Positions 8,529 to 17,020 of a stretch of 30,146 bases of DNA are shown piece by piece. The DNA comes from GWB1-38-13 sp964488535. Lineage in GTDB: Bacteria > Patescibacteriota > Microgenomatia > UBA8517. The position numbers and the translations under genes are program-made. Under the pieces are notes generated by a model that saw nothing but the letters and a program-made list of their open reading frames with translations, was not told the DNA's origin and did no database searches. Each line of letters begins with the position of its first letter. Position 1 is the stretch's first letter. The stretch is taken from contig CAZAUT010000020.1 of NCBI GenBank assembly GCA_964488535.1, positions 1 through 30,146 on the forward strand, in the 5' to 3' direction.

Positions 8529-11500
8529 ATGTATAAAAAGCTTCTCTCTTTTGCAGTTAATAACATATTCTTCATCTTTCTGACTGCAATTGTATTTGTA
8601 CTCATTGTTCAAAATTATAAACCTGGAACGTGGTTGTCAGGGTGGGATACCCTTCATCCGGAATTTAATCTGAAACTGGCGTTCAGACGTGAGTTTGCAG
8701 GAGTGTGGAGACAGGAAATGGGGCTGGGAAATTTAATGGGTCATACCGATACATCGGAATTTCCAAGACTTACATATCTTAAATTTGCATCAATGTTTCT
8801 TCCCGCCAGCGATCTAAGATACAGTTATGTTTTTTTATCGCTTATAGCAGGTCCTCTTGGCGTATATTCATTATTGAAAAAGATTGGTTATTTAAACGGA
8901 TACATCAGAAATGTCTCTGCTTTTCTTGGAGCTTGTTATTATCTTTTCAACTATGCAACTCTGCAGCACTTTTACGTTCCTCTTGAGATGTTTGTAACTC
9001 TTTATGCATTTCTTCCTTGGTTATTTTTAATTAGCATAGAATATATACGTCAAAAGAAGCAAAAGTATTTATTTCTGCTTTTTATAATATCTTTCTTCTC
9101 CGCTCCCATGGCTTGGGCAGCTACGTTATTTTATTCATATTTCATAATTTATCTTTTATTTATTTCCGTCTATACATTTTTAATAAATAAGTCAAAACAT
9201 GTATCTTTTGTTAAAGAAGCTTCCGACTCCGAACTTATATCAAAAAACCATCTTCCGACCTATTCTGAAAATTCAACCCATTCTCATTTCAAGGCAGAAC
9301 CTGCCGTGTATGGACATAAAAGAGAAAATATCAATATATTTATTAAGTTAATATTAGTAATAGTAATCTCAAATTCCTTTTGGCTGATTCCGGGTTTTTA
9401 TTCAATCCTAAAACAGGGAAATGTGGTAATGAATTCAAAGATTAACCTTATATTCAGCGATGAAGCTTTTATCAGCAACCGATCGTACGGTAACATACAA
9501 AACTTTCTTATAAACAAAAACCACCTTTTTTCCTGGCAGGAATATAATTTTGAAAAGAAAAGCTATCAGTTACTTTTGGATGAATGGAAATCGCATACCG
9601 ATAATCCATCTGTTAATTTTTGTTTATATTTGACCTCTCTTTTCATATTGATCGGCCTGATTATATCGATAATCAAAAGAATTCCTATTTCAATAGCTTT
9701 TATCCTACCTTTACTGTTATGTACATTTTTTATAATTAACGAAAATCCACCATTTGCGTGGTTATATTCACAATTTCGGCAAAACATTTCAATTTTTAGG
9801 GAGGGTCTTAGGATGCCGTTCACAAAATTTTCTATTCCTCTGATATTGTTTTTCAGTTATTACCTCTCTTACTTTGTAAGCTATCTCGGATTTATTATTT
9901 ATAAATTTCCAAAAATTAGATTTATGTTTTCCCTGTTTTCTCTGGCAGTATTTTTCATATTGCTCTATCCGATGGTTCCTGCCTTTAGAGGGTATCTTGT
10001 AAGCCCTTCCATGAAAGTACACATCCCTGACGAATATTTTCAGTTCTTTGAATATATGAAGGAGAAAAAGGGAAGAATTGCAAAATTTCCCATTCACACC
10101 AGGTATGGATGGACTTATTACAATTGGGGGTTTCAGGGTGCCAGTTTCATACAGTTCGGATTGGAAAATCCCCTTCTTGATCGGGATTTTGACCGATGGA
10201 GCGCTTATAATGAAACATTTTATAATCAGCTCTCGCATTCATTATACCAAAAAGATATAGATACCGTTGAGACCTTGCTGGAAAAATATAACATTACATA
10301 CCTTTTAATAGACAATTCAATTATTACAGCTTCTGACGGAGGAAATAAGCTTTTCACCGACGAAACCAGGGAATTATTCCGGACATCGAATAAAATTTCG
10401 TTTTTAATAAAGATCGGATTTCTTGAAATTTACAAAGTGGATATCGCTAAACCGGAAATATATTTTCAGAAAGATATAAACGAAATCGTTTCCGATACCG
10501 TATATTCCGAAATAGATCCTGTTTTTGAAAAGTATGGTATTTATGCCAATCTATCTAATAATATAAATTTATTTCCTTTTGTTAATTATGATACCCGATC
10601 CCAGTTAATATATTCTTATAATGACGGATATCTTAATATAAAGCACCAAAGTAAAAAGCCTATATTCATTAATAATATTTTTACCACCTCACTACTTGAA
10701 TCTGAGTCCGATATATATGCCGATATTTTCGGACAGTGGTCTCCCGGTATTTATGAAGTGACTATTAAATACGCTGAGCCGGATATCGAAATATCCGATA
10801 AAGTCTTTCCCGGAAGGAAATATGAAGTCATCAAGCAGTTGGAGATTGAAGATATCCCTCCTTCATATTTAAGTATAGAAAATGAAATATTCTCAATTAA
10901 TGGTCCTTCTTATCAATATCTTGGATCTGCCGTTATATCAAGTAAAAACTCTTCTCAAGTTAAGCTCTACTCATCTTCTTCTCATGAGGAAGATGAGGAC
11001 CTTCTTAAAATTCTATCGGAACCTTCGCGTCTCTGCTCCGATCCGATGAATAAAACCGATAATACTTTTGTTTCTGAAAACAACCTTATAATGAATATCG
11101 ATGCCGATTCAGTTTGTGTTGGAAAGGACTTGTTTTCTTCAAAAGATCTTATTGCAAAAATATCTTTTTCCGTTTCGGACCGTATAAACGTTTTCCCCGA
11201 AGTCTGTTTTAGCGGTGATAACTATAGACACTGCCTAAGTAACGGCCTTCCGAAAGTTTTTGCAGGAACGTTAAACAACCTTAGACACTTTGAATACATA
11301 GCTCCCCTTAAAAAGGGGTACTACTGGATAGACTTTGTGGGACAAGGCAGTCCGTACGGTAAGGGCGTACTTGACTATATCGATATTAAACTCACCAGCT
11401 TTGAAACGATATCCGATACTATACTTCTTCCGGAAGATTTTAAGAAAACCAGTTCCGGTTACATTCCTGTAAATTCAGAAACTACTTTTATTAATATTAA

Positions 11501-12323
11501 ATATTCCGTTAAACCCCTCTACAATGAGAATTTTTCAACCGGAAGAGGATACCCGGAAGCCAGAAATTGTGATTACTTGAAAAGAGGAAACGTAGCAAAA
11601 TCTTCAAATGAAGATTCTGTTACATATACCGCTGATTACGAAGCGTCGGCGTGTGATTATTTGACCTATCCCGGCTTATCTTACAGCGGGGCTTATTTTC
11701 TGTATGTTTCGGGTATTAATTATGAAGGACAGGGGCTGTCCCTGTACTTTTATAACCCGTCGACAGGCCATACCGATCTTGAGGAACGAACGCAACATGG
11801 GCAGTTTGTCAATCTCTACCCGATTTTGTCAAAAAATATTTCCGGAAACGGTTATGTTTTAAATCTCGACATAAAATCCTTTTACAGAACACCATCCAAA
11901 AACTCAATTAATAAGATCTTTTATCTTCCATTTCCCGAAAAATGGCTTAATCAACTTATTGTAAACCCTAACGGAGATTTGACCTTAAATAAAACGAGTA
12001 TCGGACAAAACGTAAATTTAAACAAAGAAAATCATTTCCGAAAAATTATCGATATTTCTCAAATAGATAGTGCAGATACTGTCATTGTTTTCAATCAAGC
12101 ATATGCGGACGGATGGATTGCATATTTGAGTAAACCTTTTGGTAAGCGACTCGACCATATACTTATAAACGGCTGGGCTAACGGATGGGTTGCATCCGGA
12201 AGCGAAAATTCAAAAATTACTCTTGTCTATTGGCCTTCATGTCTTCAATTTGCTGGATTTATTCTGACTATTGGCGGTTTTGTCACTACTTGGGTTTATA
12301 TGACAAAACGTCCTAAATCTTGA
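8529..12323 (+). CDS. Very large GT-C-like membrane protein with extracellular domain
   Basis: A 1264-residue protein. Residues 1 to about 490 contain roughly ten to twelve TM helices, about 490-1235 are predicted extracellular, and a last TM lies near 1236-1257 before a basic tail. The first outer loop has SGWDTLHPE with D40 where GT-C glycosyltransferases carry the catalytic Asp, and a second loop contains GHTDTSEFPR. The layout recalls AftD/DUF3367-type arabinosyltransferases and YfhO-like proteins, but no specific family is certain. The extracellular part ends with YADGWIAY and WANGWVAS, a Trp-rich beta-domain style seen in YfhO-like proteins. I chose ATG 8529 over the in-frame TTG at 8517 because TATAAT ends at 8512. 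A hairpin terminator follows. Confidence 0.65.
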   Translation: MYKKLLSFAVNNIFFIFLTAIVFVLIVQNYKPGTWLSGWDTLHPEFNLKLAFRREFAGVWRQEMGLGNLMGHTDTSEFPRLTYLKFASMFLPASDLRYSYVFLSLIAGPLGVYSLLKKIGYLNGYIRNVSAFLGACYYLFNYATLQHFYVPLEMFVTLYAFLPWLFLISIEYIRQKKQKYLFLLFIISFFSAPMAWAATLFYSYFIIYLLFISVYTFLINKSKHVSFVKEASDSELISKNHLPTYSENSTHSHFKAEPAVYGHKRENINIFIKLILVIVISNSFWLIPGFYSILKQGNVVMNSKINLIFSDEAFISNRSYGNIQNFLINKNHLFSWQEYNFEKKSYQLLLDEWKSHTDNPSVNFCLYLTSLFILIGLIISIIKRIPISIAFILPLLLCTFFIINENPPFAWLYSQFRQNISIFREGLRMPFTKFSIPLILFFSYYLSYFVSYLGFIIYKFPKIRFMFSLFSLAVFFILLYPMVPAFRGYLVSPSMKVHIPDEYFQFFEYMKEKKGRIAKFPIHTRYGWTYYNWGFQGASFIQFGLENPLLDRDFDRWSAYNETFYNQLSHSLYQKDIDTVETLLEKYNITYLLIDNSIITASDGGNKLFTDETRELFRTSNKISFLIKIGFLEIYKVDIAKPEIYFQKDINEIVSDTVYSEIDPVFEKYGIYANLSNNINLFPFVNYDTRSQLIYSYNDGYLNIKHQSKKPIFINNIFTTSLLESESDIYADIFGQWSPGIYEVTIKYAEPDIEISDKVFPGRKYEVIKQLEIEDIPPSYLSIENEIFSINGPSYQYLGSAVISSKNSSQVKLYSSSSHEEDEDLLKILSEPSRLCSDPMNKTDNTFVSENNLIMNIDADSVCVGKDLFSSKDLIAKISFSVSDRINVFPEVCFSGDNYRHCLSNGLPKVFAGTLNNLRHFEYIAPLKKGYYWIDFVGQGSPYGKGVLDYIDIKLTSFETISDTILLPEDFKKTSSGYIPVNSETTFINIKYSVKPLYNENFSTGRGYPEARNCDYLKRGNVAKSSNEDSVTYTADYEASACDYLTYPGLSYSGAYFLYVSGINYEGQGLSLYFYNPSTGHTDLEERTQHGQFVNLYPILSKNISGNGYVLNLDIKSFYRTPSKNSINKIFYLPFPEKWLNQLIVNPNGDLTLNKTSIGQNVNLNKENHFRKIIDISQIDSADTVIVFNQAYADGWIAYLSKPFGKRLDHILINGWANGWVASGSENSKITLVYWPSCLQFAGFILTIGGFVTTWVYMTKRPKS

Positions 12324-12331
12324 ACCCAGTT

Positions 12332-12363
12332 TGTTCAACAAGTATATCTTTGTTGAACATTTT
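12332..12363 (+). terminator. Intrinsic terminator after the large membrane protein gene
   Basis: TGTTCAACAA (12332-12341) and TTGTTGAACA (12350-12359) form a perfect 10-bp stem with an 8-nt loop, followed by TTTT (12360-12363), starting 9 bp after the stop codon. It is the only clear intrinsic terminator in the window. The T run is on the plus strand only. Confidence 0.75.
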
Positions 12364-12467
12364 CTCGCATATATCCTCCGTTTGATTATCTAATTATACA
12401 AATGTTGTAACTAGTTTCTGAAGAATGTGTACATATTAAGAAAATTAGATGCAAAAATCCGGATTTA

Positions 12468-13385
12468 TTAATTTGTAAAGGTTGAAGGATTTTTACTTTT
12501 CAGGGTATAGCGGTAAAACGTCTCTCCTTTTACTTTCTCCAATGCCAACTTTGCCTCATTCGATTCAAGATTTCTTTTATACATTTTTACAATCTTCGGA
12601 AAGGATTTATGCACGTTAGGTAAAGAAAAACCCTCTTTCTTCAATTTTTTTGATGATAATATGGTAGAAACCCTGCGGGCAATTAGGTTTTCATTAACTT
12701 TGTCAAGAGTAGTTTTGTTAAGTTTTAATTCTTTATCAATGAATTTTTTGAGTAATACCCCGGCTTCGAACGGCGATATTGTTCCTTCATTAACTGCATT
12801 AAAAGTACCGTGTATTTTCTTATCGATCATTCTTTTAAGTACCGGTATAAAGTCCTCAAGAATTGTCACAGAATTCTGTTCCGTTATAAAATGTGAGAAA
12901 GTTAACCATTTTGAAAGGGTGTTTCTCGAATCAACTTTCGAAGATATAACTACACGAGGTCTTATAATAAGTAACCTTTCTTCCAATCCCAAAAGGTTTT
13001 CAGACCATACCTTTGTCCAGCTGTAAAAACACTCAGGATTAGGAGTATCATCCTCGTCATAGATTTGCGAAACGTTTTTACTGGAATAAATACATCCGCT
13101 TGAAAAATGGCATAGAAAAAGATTGTACTTTTGGCATGCGCTCCATACATTAAGCGCTCCGAGAGTGTTTATTTCAAACGCCTTCAGCTTGTTCAGTTCA
13201 CACCATTCAAGCGAAGTCATTGCTGCGGTATTGATGCAAAAACCCGGCCGGTATTTTTTTATATCTCTTTCAATTTCATCAGGTTTTGTAACATCGGCGG
13301 AAGAAACAACAGTATCTTTAAAAATATCAAGAATAAAACCTGCGACCTGACCGTCTCCAAATACCAAATATTTACACTTTTTCAT
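12468..13385 (-). CDS. dTDP-4-dehydrorhamnose reductase-like; possible 3,5-epimerase/4-reductase
   Basis: A 305-residue extended SDR, last gene of rfbA-rfbB-rfbD. The nucleotide-binding turn is GDGQVAG (10-16), NTAAMT (52-57) matches RmlD, and the catalytic pair is Y121-K125 (YSWTK). Several segments look more like the C-terminal half of plant RHM/UER1 and Mimivirus R780 than canonical RmlD: SSGCIY (95-100), EDDTPNP before the YxxxK, IIRPRVVISS, NSVTILEDFIPV and GTFNAVNEGTISPFE. Those relatives do both 3,5-epimerisation and 4-reduction of 4-keto-6-deoxyglucose nucleotides. This matters because no rmlC lies in the cluster. The bifunctional role is inference. The start overlaps the rfbB stop as ATGA. 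Confidence 0.75.
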   Translation of the reverse strand: MKKCKYLVFGDGQVAGFILDIFKDTVVSSADVTKPDEIERDIKKYRPGFCINTAAMTSLEWCELNKLKAFEINTLGALNVWSACQKYNLFLCHFSSGCIYSSKNVSQIYDEDDTPNPECFYSWTKVWSENLLGLEERLLIIRPRVVISSKVDSRNTLSKWLTFSHFITEQNSVTILEDFIPVLKRMIDKKIHGTFNAVNEGTISPFEAGVLLKKFIDKELKLNKTTLDKVNENLIARRVSTILSSKKLKKEGFSLPNVHKSFPKIVKMYKRNLESNEAKLALEKVKGETFYRYTLKSKNPSTFTN

Positions 13386-14389
13386 AGTTGTCCAGTTTTG
13401 TTATAAAATTTCTCCGCCTTTTTCTTCAGCGGTTTCCACCACCACTGATTATTTTTATACCAATCAACTGTTTTTTCAAGCCACAAACCAAAATCATACA
13501 TTGGTTTCCATCCAAGTTTTTTGTTGATTTTTTTCCATGATACCGCGTAACGCATGTCGTGGCCTTTCCTATCCTTCACAAATTTGATTAGATTATCGTT
13601 CTTTCCGAATAACTTGAGCAGCATACGGACTATCTCCAAATTATTTATATCTTCGGTCATCCCTCCGATAAGATATGTTTCACCAACCTTACCCTTTAAC
13701 AATACCGTTTCGATCGCTCTTACATGGTCATCTACATAAAGCCAATCACGGACATTCAATCCTTTTCCGTAAATAGGAAGGTCTTTTCCCTCTATCAGAT
13801 TTGTAATCATACGCGGCAAAAACTTCTCCGGGTCCTGGAATGGTCCAAAATTATTTGAGCAGTTGGTAACTGTAATGGGAAGGCCGTATGTTAAAAAATA
13901 ACTTCTGACAAGATGATCGGAAGCTGCTTTGCTAGCAGAATAAGGACTCCTTGGAAAGTAATTGGTATTTTCGTCAAATTTTTCATCGGTATTAAGCTCA
14001 AGCGAGCCAAATACCTCATCCGTCGAAACATGATGAAAACGCTTTACCCCGCATTTTACTGCAGATTCAAGCAACGTATATGTTCCGGTAATATTTGTTG
14101 TTATAAATACCGATGGTTCGTTTATTGCCCGATCTACATGGCTTTCAGCTGCAAAATGGACAACCATATCAATATTTTTCATTACATTATCCACAATTTT
14201 CCCATTACAAATATCACCCTTTACGAAGGTATAATTTTTATTGGAGGAGAAGTCTCTTGTAGAAGACAGATGTCCCGCATAAGTAAGTTTATCAAGGTTA
14301 ATAACCTTGTCGTCTGAGTGATTTTTCAGCCAGTAACGTATAAAATTATTTCCTATAAATCCTGCCCCGCCGGTTACTAAAAGCTTCAT
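13382..14389 (-). CDS. rfbB: dTDP-glucose 4,6-dehydratase
   Basis: A 335-residue protein that converts dTDP-glucose to dTDP-4-keto-6-deoxyglucose, the second step to dTDP-rhamnose. Signatures are intact: GGAGFIG (7-13), HFAAESHVDR, STDEVFG (122-128) with the D-E pair of the dehydratase, and Y150-x-x-x-K154 in YSASK. RSYFLTYGLPITVTNCSNNFGP is also typical of RmlB. Length is normal. It is 78 bp downstream of rfbA, a gap made largely of degenerate 7-bp units, and couples to the reductase gene through ATGA. Confidence 0.93.
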   Translation of the reverse strand: MKLLVTGGAGFIGNNFIRYWLKNHSDDKVINLDKLTYAGHLSSTRDFSSNKNYTFVKGDICNGKIVDNVMKNIDMVVHFAAESHVDRAINEPSVFITTNITGTYTLLESAVKCGVKRFHHVSTDEVFGSLELNTDEKFDENTNYFPRSPYSASKAASDHLVRSYFLTYGLPITVTNCSNNFGPFQDPEKFLPRMITNLIEGKDLPIYGKGLNVRDWLYVDDHVRAIETVLLKGKVGETYLIGGMTEDINNLEIVRMLLKLFGKNDNLIKFVKDRKGHDMRYAVSWKKINKKLGWKPMYDFGLWLEKTVDWYKNNQWWWKPLKKKAEKFYNKTGQL

Positions 14390-14423
14390 ATTGATAAATT
14401 ATGACTTGCAAATTTTATCATTA

Positions 14424-14458
14424 AGTTTTGAGTTTTGATTTTTCAGCTTTAAGTTCAA
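14424..14458. repeat. Degenerate 7-bp tandem units in the rfbA-rfbB gap
   Basis: Read in 7-bp steps the plus strand gives AGTTTTG, AGTTTTG, ATTTTTC, AGCTTTA, AGTTCAA. The first two units are identical and the rest diverge. They lie between two co-oriented genes, in the rfbB leader. The same period recurs at 15194-15221, 22141-22182 and 25343-25412 with other unit sequences. Confidence 0.5.
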
Positions 14459-14467
14459 AAAGTATAT

Positions 14468-15175
14468 CTATTTTTTGTTCGCCATATAATTACTCACTCT
14501 CAACAAACTTTCAAAACTCCCTGCATCTTCCCAAAGACCTTCAAAAATATTTACCTTCAGATTGCCTTTTTTTAAATAAATATTGTTGAGATCGGTTATT
14601 TCGATTTCCCCGCGGTCAGACGGATCCAGATCTTTCGCATACTGAACAGCATTTTTATCGTAGACATAAAGTCCAACCACCGCGTAGTCACTAACGGGAT
14701 CTTTCGGCTTTTCCACAATCCTTGTTGCATTCATATGTTCATCAAACTCCACTACCCCAAATCTCTGCGGATCGGAAACTTTTTTAGCAAATACCATACC
14801 GCCGGATTTGAAAGATGTTATCTCTTTGGAGAAATCTTTCTCAAAGATGTTATCCCCTAAAATCAATGTCACATTGTCGTTATCAATAAAATCCTCCCCT
14901 ACAATAAAGGCGTCAGCGAGACCTCTTGGCTCCTCCTGTATTGCATAGCTGAAACGAGCACCATATTCCTTTCCGGAACCTAATAAATTCAAAAATTGTC
15001 CTGAATATTCTGGAGCAATTATTATCAAAATATCCTTAATTCCGGATGTAACGAGAGTGTTTATAGGGTAATAGATCATCGGTTTGTCATAGACCGGAAG
15101 TAATTGTTTGCAGGTAATTTTGGTCAATGGTCGAAGCCGGGTACCTTTTCCTCCCGCCAAAATAATTCCTTTCAT
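14468..15175 (-). CDS. rfbA: Glucose-1-phosphate thymidylyltransferase, short form
   Basis: A 235-residue nucleotidyltransferase that makes dTDP-glucose from dTTP and glucose-1-phosphate. The nucleotide loop is GGKGTRLRP (8-16), followed by KQLLPVYDKPMIYYP, the signature of RmlA. YAIQEEPRGLADAF and LILGDNIF are also RmlA-type. It is about 50 residues shorter than the usual 290-residue enzyme and ends just after EGLWEDAGSFESLL, so it lacks the C-terminal helical region that forms the allosteric site in RmlA. The putative promoter ends 7 nt before the ATG. It is first in the rfbA-rfbB-rfbD operon. Confidence 0.9.
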   Translation of the reverse strand: MKGIILAGGKGTRLRPLTKITCKQLLPVYDKPMIYYPINTLVTSGIKDILIIIAPEYSGQFLNLLGSGKEYGARFSYAIQEEPRGLADAFIVGEDFIDNDNVTLILGDNIFEKDFSKEITSFKSGGMVFAKKVSDPQRFGVVEFDEHMNATRIVEKPKDPVSDYAVVGLYVYDKNAVQYAKDLDPSDRGEIEITDLNNIYLKKGNLKVNIFEGLWEDAGSFESLLRVSNYMANKK

Positions 15176-15182
15176 GAAAAAT

Positions 15183-15211
15183 ATATTACTCCAAAGACAT
15201 AAGACAGTAAA
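15183..15211 (-). promoter_or_regulatory. Putative promoter of the rfb operon
   Basis: Minus-strand TTTACT, a 17-bp spacer and TAATAT, the last base 7 nt from the rfbA ATG. It sits within a short run of 7-bp units (15194-15221). Confidence 0.45.
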
Positions 15212-15221
15212 CAGGAAACTC
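15194..15221. repeat. Four degenerate heptads upstream of rfbA
   Basis: Plus-strand units AAGACAT, AAGACAG, TAAACAG and GAAACTC follow each other without gaps. They overlap the -35 side of the rfb promoter. Degeneracy is high, so alone this would be weak; it is listed because the same period recurs elsewhere in the window. Confidence 0.35.
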
Positions 15222-15248
15222 GGAGTCGGCCGATCGAACTATTCATCG

Positions 15249-15746
15249 TTAAGTATGTTTATCGGCGACGCTCGAAGCTCCCCAGCTGTCGGGTTTGGTT
15301 TTAGCCACAAACCCATTTCCGGTTACCAATCCAACCACCTCTCTTATCATAGTCCGGGTTTCCCCAAGAGGTCCGACATCAATGTGTACTTCGAGATCGT
15401 ATATGGATGGTGAAATATATTTTCGGATACTCGGCACCAGTTTCTCCGCCACAGCGAGGCTCAAAAGTGTTTCGGTATAGATCTTCTCGCGTAATATCGG
15501 ATTTTTAATCATTTTTTCCTTTCTCCAAAAATACCTGGCTCCTTTGCCTTTTCTGTAAATGACTACAGCCGTTACAAAATCTATTTCCGATACTCCGTTA
15601 TTTTTTTTTGCCTGACTGTCGGTTCCTATTACCAATGAATAAAAACTTGATGGATCTTCGTTTACAAATGCCCTGATCTGGGAAACAAGAGAATCAATAT
15701 CCAAACTTAATCCTTTTTGTGATGTAAATACAAAAGTATTGCTCAT
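15249..15746 (-). CDS. DUF458/YkuK-like RNase H-fold protein
   Basis: A 165-residue protein that matches the DUF458 (YkuK) family by its diagnostic segments: VIGTDSQ, FVTAVVIYRKGKG, IYTETLLSLAVAE, VHIDVGPLGETRTMI and the C-terminal AKTKPDSWGASSVADKHT. The family has an RNase H-like fold and no firm function; the conserved Asp residues suggest nucleic-acid binding or cleavage. A longer reading frame begins at 15779, but that would put the start upstream of a perfect TATAAT (15756-15761). The ATG at 15746, 9 nt past that -10, is the better start. It is divergent from galU with overlapping promoters. Confidence 0.8.
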   Translation of the reverse strand: MSNTFVFTSQKGLSLDIDSLVSQIRAFVNEDPSSFYSLVIGTDSQAKKNNGVSEIDFVTAVVIYRKGKGARYFWRKEKMIKNPILREKIYTETLLSLAVAEKLVPSIRKYISPSIYDLEVHIDVGPLGETRTMIREVVGLVTGNGFVAKTKPDSWGASSVADKHT

Positions 15747-15755
15747 TACAGAGCT

Positions 15756-15785
15756 ATTATACCTATATCTTGACTTCAACTACAA
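15756..15785 (-). promoter_or_regulatory. Promoter of the DUF458 gene
   Basis: Minus-strand TTGTAG (15780-15785), an 18-bp spacer and TATAAT (15756-15761), ending 9 nt before the ATG at 15746. It overlaps the galU promoter on the other strand. Confidence 0.6.
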
Positions 15786-15801
15786 ATTATTGTGCTATAA
15801 T
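15770..15801 (+). promoter_or_regulatory. Promoter of galU (extended -10)
   Basis: TGCTATAAT (15793-15801) is a perfect extended -10. TTGACT at 15770-15775 is 20 bp upstream, too far for an ideal -35, so the TGn element probably carries the promoter. The GTG start is 10 nt past the -10. Confidence 0.6.
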
Positions 15802-15811
15802 TACACTTGCC

Positions 15812-16708
15812 GTGAAAAACATAAACAAAAAAGTAAAAAAGGCAGTGATCGCTGCAGCAGGTTATGGAACAAGATTTCTTCCGGCCACCAAAAACCAGCC
15901 GAAAGAAATGCTTCCGATTATTGACAAACCCATTATTCACTATCTCGTTGAAGAGTGTGTCGATTCAGGAATTGAGGATATTATTATTGTTACTCGTTCC
16001 GGACAGGGAATAATGGAGGATTATTTCGACAATCATATTGAGCTCGAACATATGCTTGATGCCGGAGGTAAAAACGATCTTCTGGAAAAGGTCCGCGCCA
16101 TTCCGCAAATGGCAAACTTTGTTTATGTCCGTCAAAAGAAAAATTTACCGTATGGAAACGGAACTCCTCTTTTGGTTGCTTCTCCTTTGATTGACGATGA
16201 TGAGGCAATTGCATATCTTTTCGGGGACGATATGGTTATATCAAACACACCGTGTCTTAAACAATTGATCACTATTTACGAAAACAGCAGCTGTAACGGC
16301 GTTATTGCAGGTCAAAGAGTCCCTTCAAACGAAGTTGACCGATATGGGATCATCAAATTTAAAGGAAGTACTAACGAATTTGAGGGAATAGTCGAAAAAC
16401 CCGAAATTGGTAAAGCACCATCCGATATGGCCGATTTCGGAAGGTTTATTTTAGATAATAAAACGATAAAAGAGATTCGGAAGAAAAATACCGGAAAAAG
16501 CGGTGAATTGTGGTTAGTTGATGCAATTACAATGGCGCATGAAAAAGGTGCAAGATTTCTGGTTCACGAAATTGAAGGTAAATGGCTGACCACAGGCGAT
16601 CCTCTGCGCTACATGCAAACACAAGTTCTTTTTGCTTTGGAGAGGCCGGATATTGGTAAGGACTTTGCAAATTTTCTTAAAAGCTTACCTCCGGAAAAAT
16701 TATCCTAA
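15812..16708 (+). CDS. galU: UTP--glucose-1-phosphate uridylyltransferase
   Basis: A 298-residue enzyme that makes UDP-glucose. The N-terminal loop AAAGYGTRFLPATKNQPKEM is the GalU signature. DKPIIHYLVEECVDSGI, LFGDDM, GIVEKPEIG and GELWLVDAI are the other conserved blocks. An in-frame TTG at 15770 would lengthen it, but that TTG and the next 13 codons lie on the promoter, so I place the start at GTG 15812. UDP-glucose probably feeds the glycan genes on both sides. The stop codon interlocks with that of the convergent small membrane protein (4 bp overlap). Confidence 0.92.
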   Translation: MKNINKKVKKAVIAAAGYGTRFLPATKNQPKEMLPIIDKPIIHYLVEECVDSGIEDIIIVTRSGQGIMEDYFDNHIELEHMLDAGGKNDLLEKVRAIPQMANFVYVRQKKNLPYGNGTPLLVASPLIDDDEAIAYLFGDDMVISNTPCLKQLITIYENSSCNGVIAGQRVPSNEVDRYGIIKFKGSTNEFEGIVEKPEIGKAPSDMADFGRFILDNKTIKEIRKKNTGKSGELWLVDAITMAHEKGARFLVHEIEGKWLTTGDPLRYMQTQVLFALERPDIGKDFANFLKSLPPEKLS

Positions 16709-16956
16709 AACAACAAAATTATTGCTGCTGTTACACCAAATGCTGCAACCGCAAAATATTCGATTACTATCTCAATATTCAGATCGTGACTGACATAATG
16801 ATGAACAAGACCCCACACAAAATACGAAATACCCATTGCTGAAATTAATGAAACTTTCAATTCTTCATCATACTTAAACAATAGTATTCCTGTCACAGAT
16901 GCAAAAAGGATTGCAAATAATGGAAGATAATGAGTAAGACGGTATCTATTGTACAT
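16705..16956 (-). CDS. Small three-TM membrane protein, function unknown
   Basis: An 83-residue protein with three hydrophobic segments (about 9-27, 34-53 and 63-82). The second TM is followed by GLVHHYVSHDLN, a His-rich loop that could bind metal or haem, though nothing proves this. I do not recognise a named family. A putative promoter (TTTACG, 17-bp spacer, TATAAT at 16974-16979) ends 17 nt before the ATG. Its 3' end overlaps that of galU. Confidence 0.6.
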   Translation of the reverse strand: MYNRYRLTHYLPLFAILFASVTGILLFKYDEELKVSLISAMGISYFVWGLVHHYVSHDLNIEIVIEYFAVAAFGVTAAIILLF

Positions 16957-16973
16957 ATGGCATTTATTGATTT

Positions 16974-17002
16974 ATTATAGCTGAACCTTTTAAATTCGTA
17001 AA
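16974..17002 (-). promoter_or_regulatory. Putative promoter of the small three-TM protein gene
   Basis: Minus-strand TTTACG, a 17-bp spacer and a perfect TATAAT at 16974-16979. The distance to the ATG (17 nt) is longer than for most units here and leaves a leader of about 10 nt. Confidence 0.5.
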
Positions 17003-17020
17003 AATTACTTAATTAAATAA
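17000..17020 (-). terminator. Possible weak terminator after the CAP gene
   Basis: Directly after the CAP stop the minus strand reads TTATTTAATTAAGTAA, an almost perfect A+T palindrome, followed by TTTTT. The stem contains no G-C pairs, so terminator strength is doubtful. Confidence 0.25.

Noticed and set aside
15770..15811. N-terminal extension of GalU from a TTG codon
   Set aside because: The extra 14 codons coincide with a TGn-TATAAT promoter, and the extension does not resemble GalU N-termini; GTG 15812 fits both.
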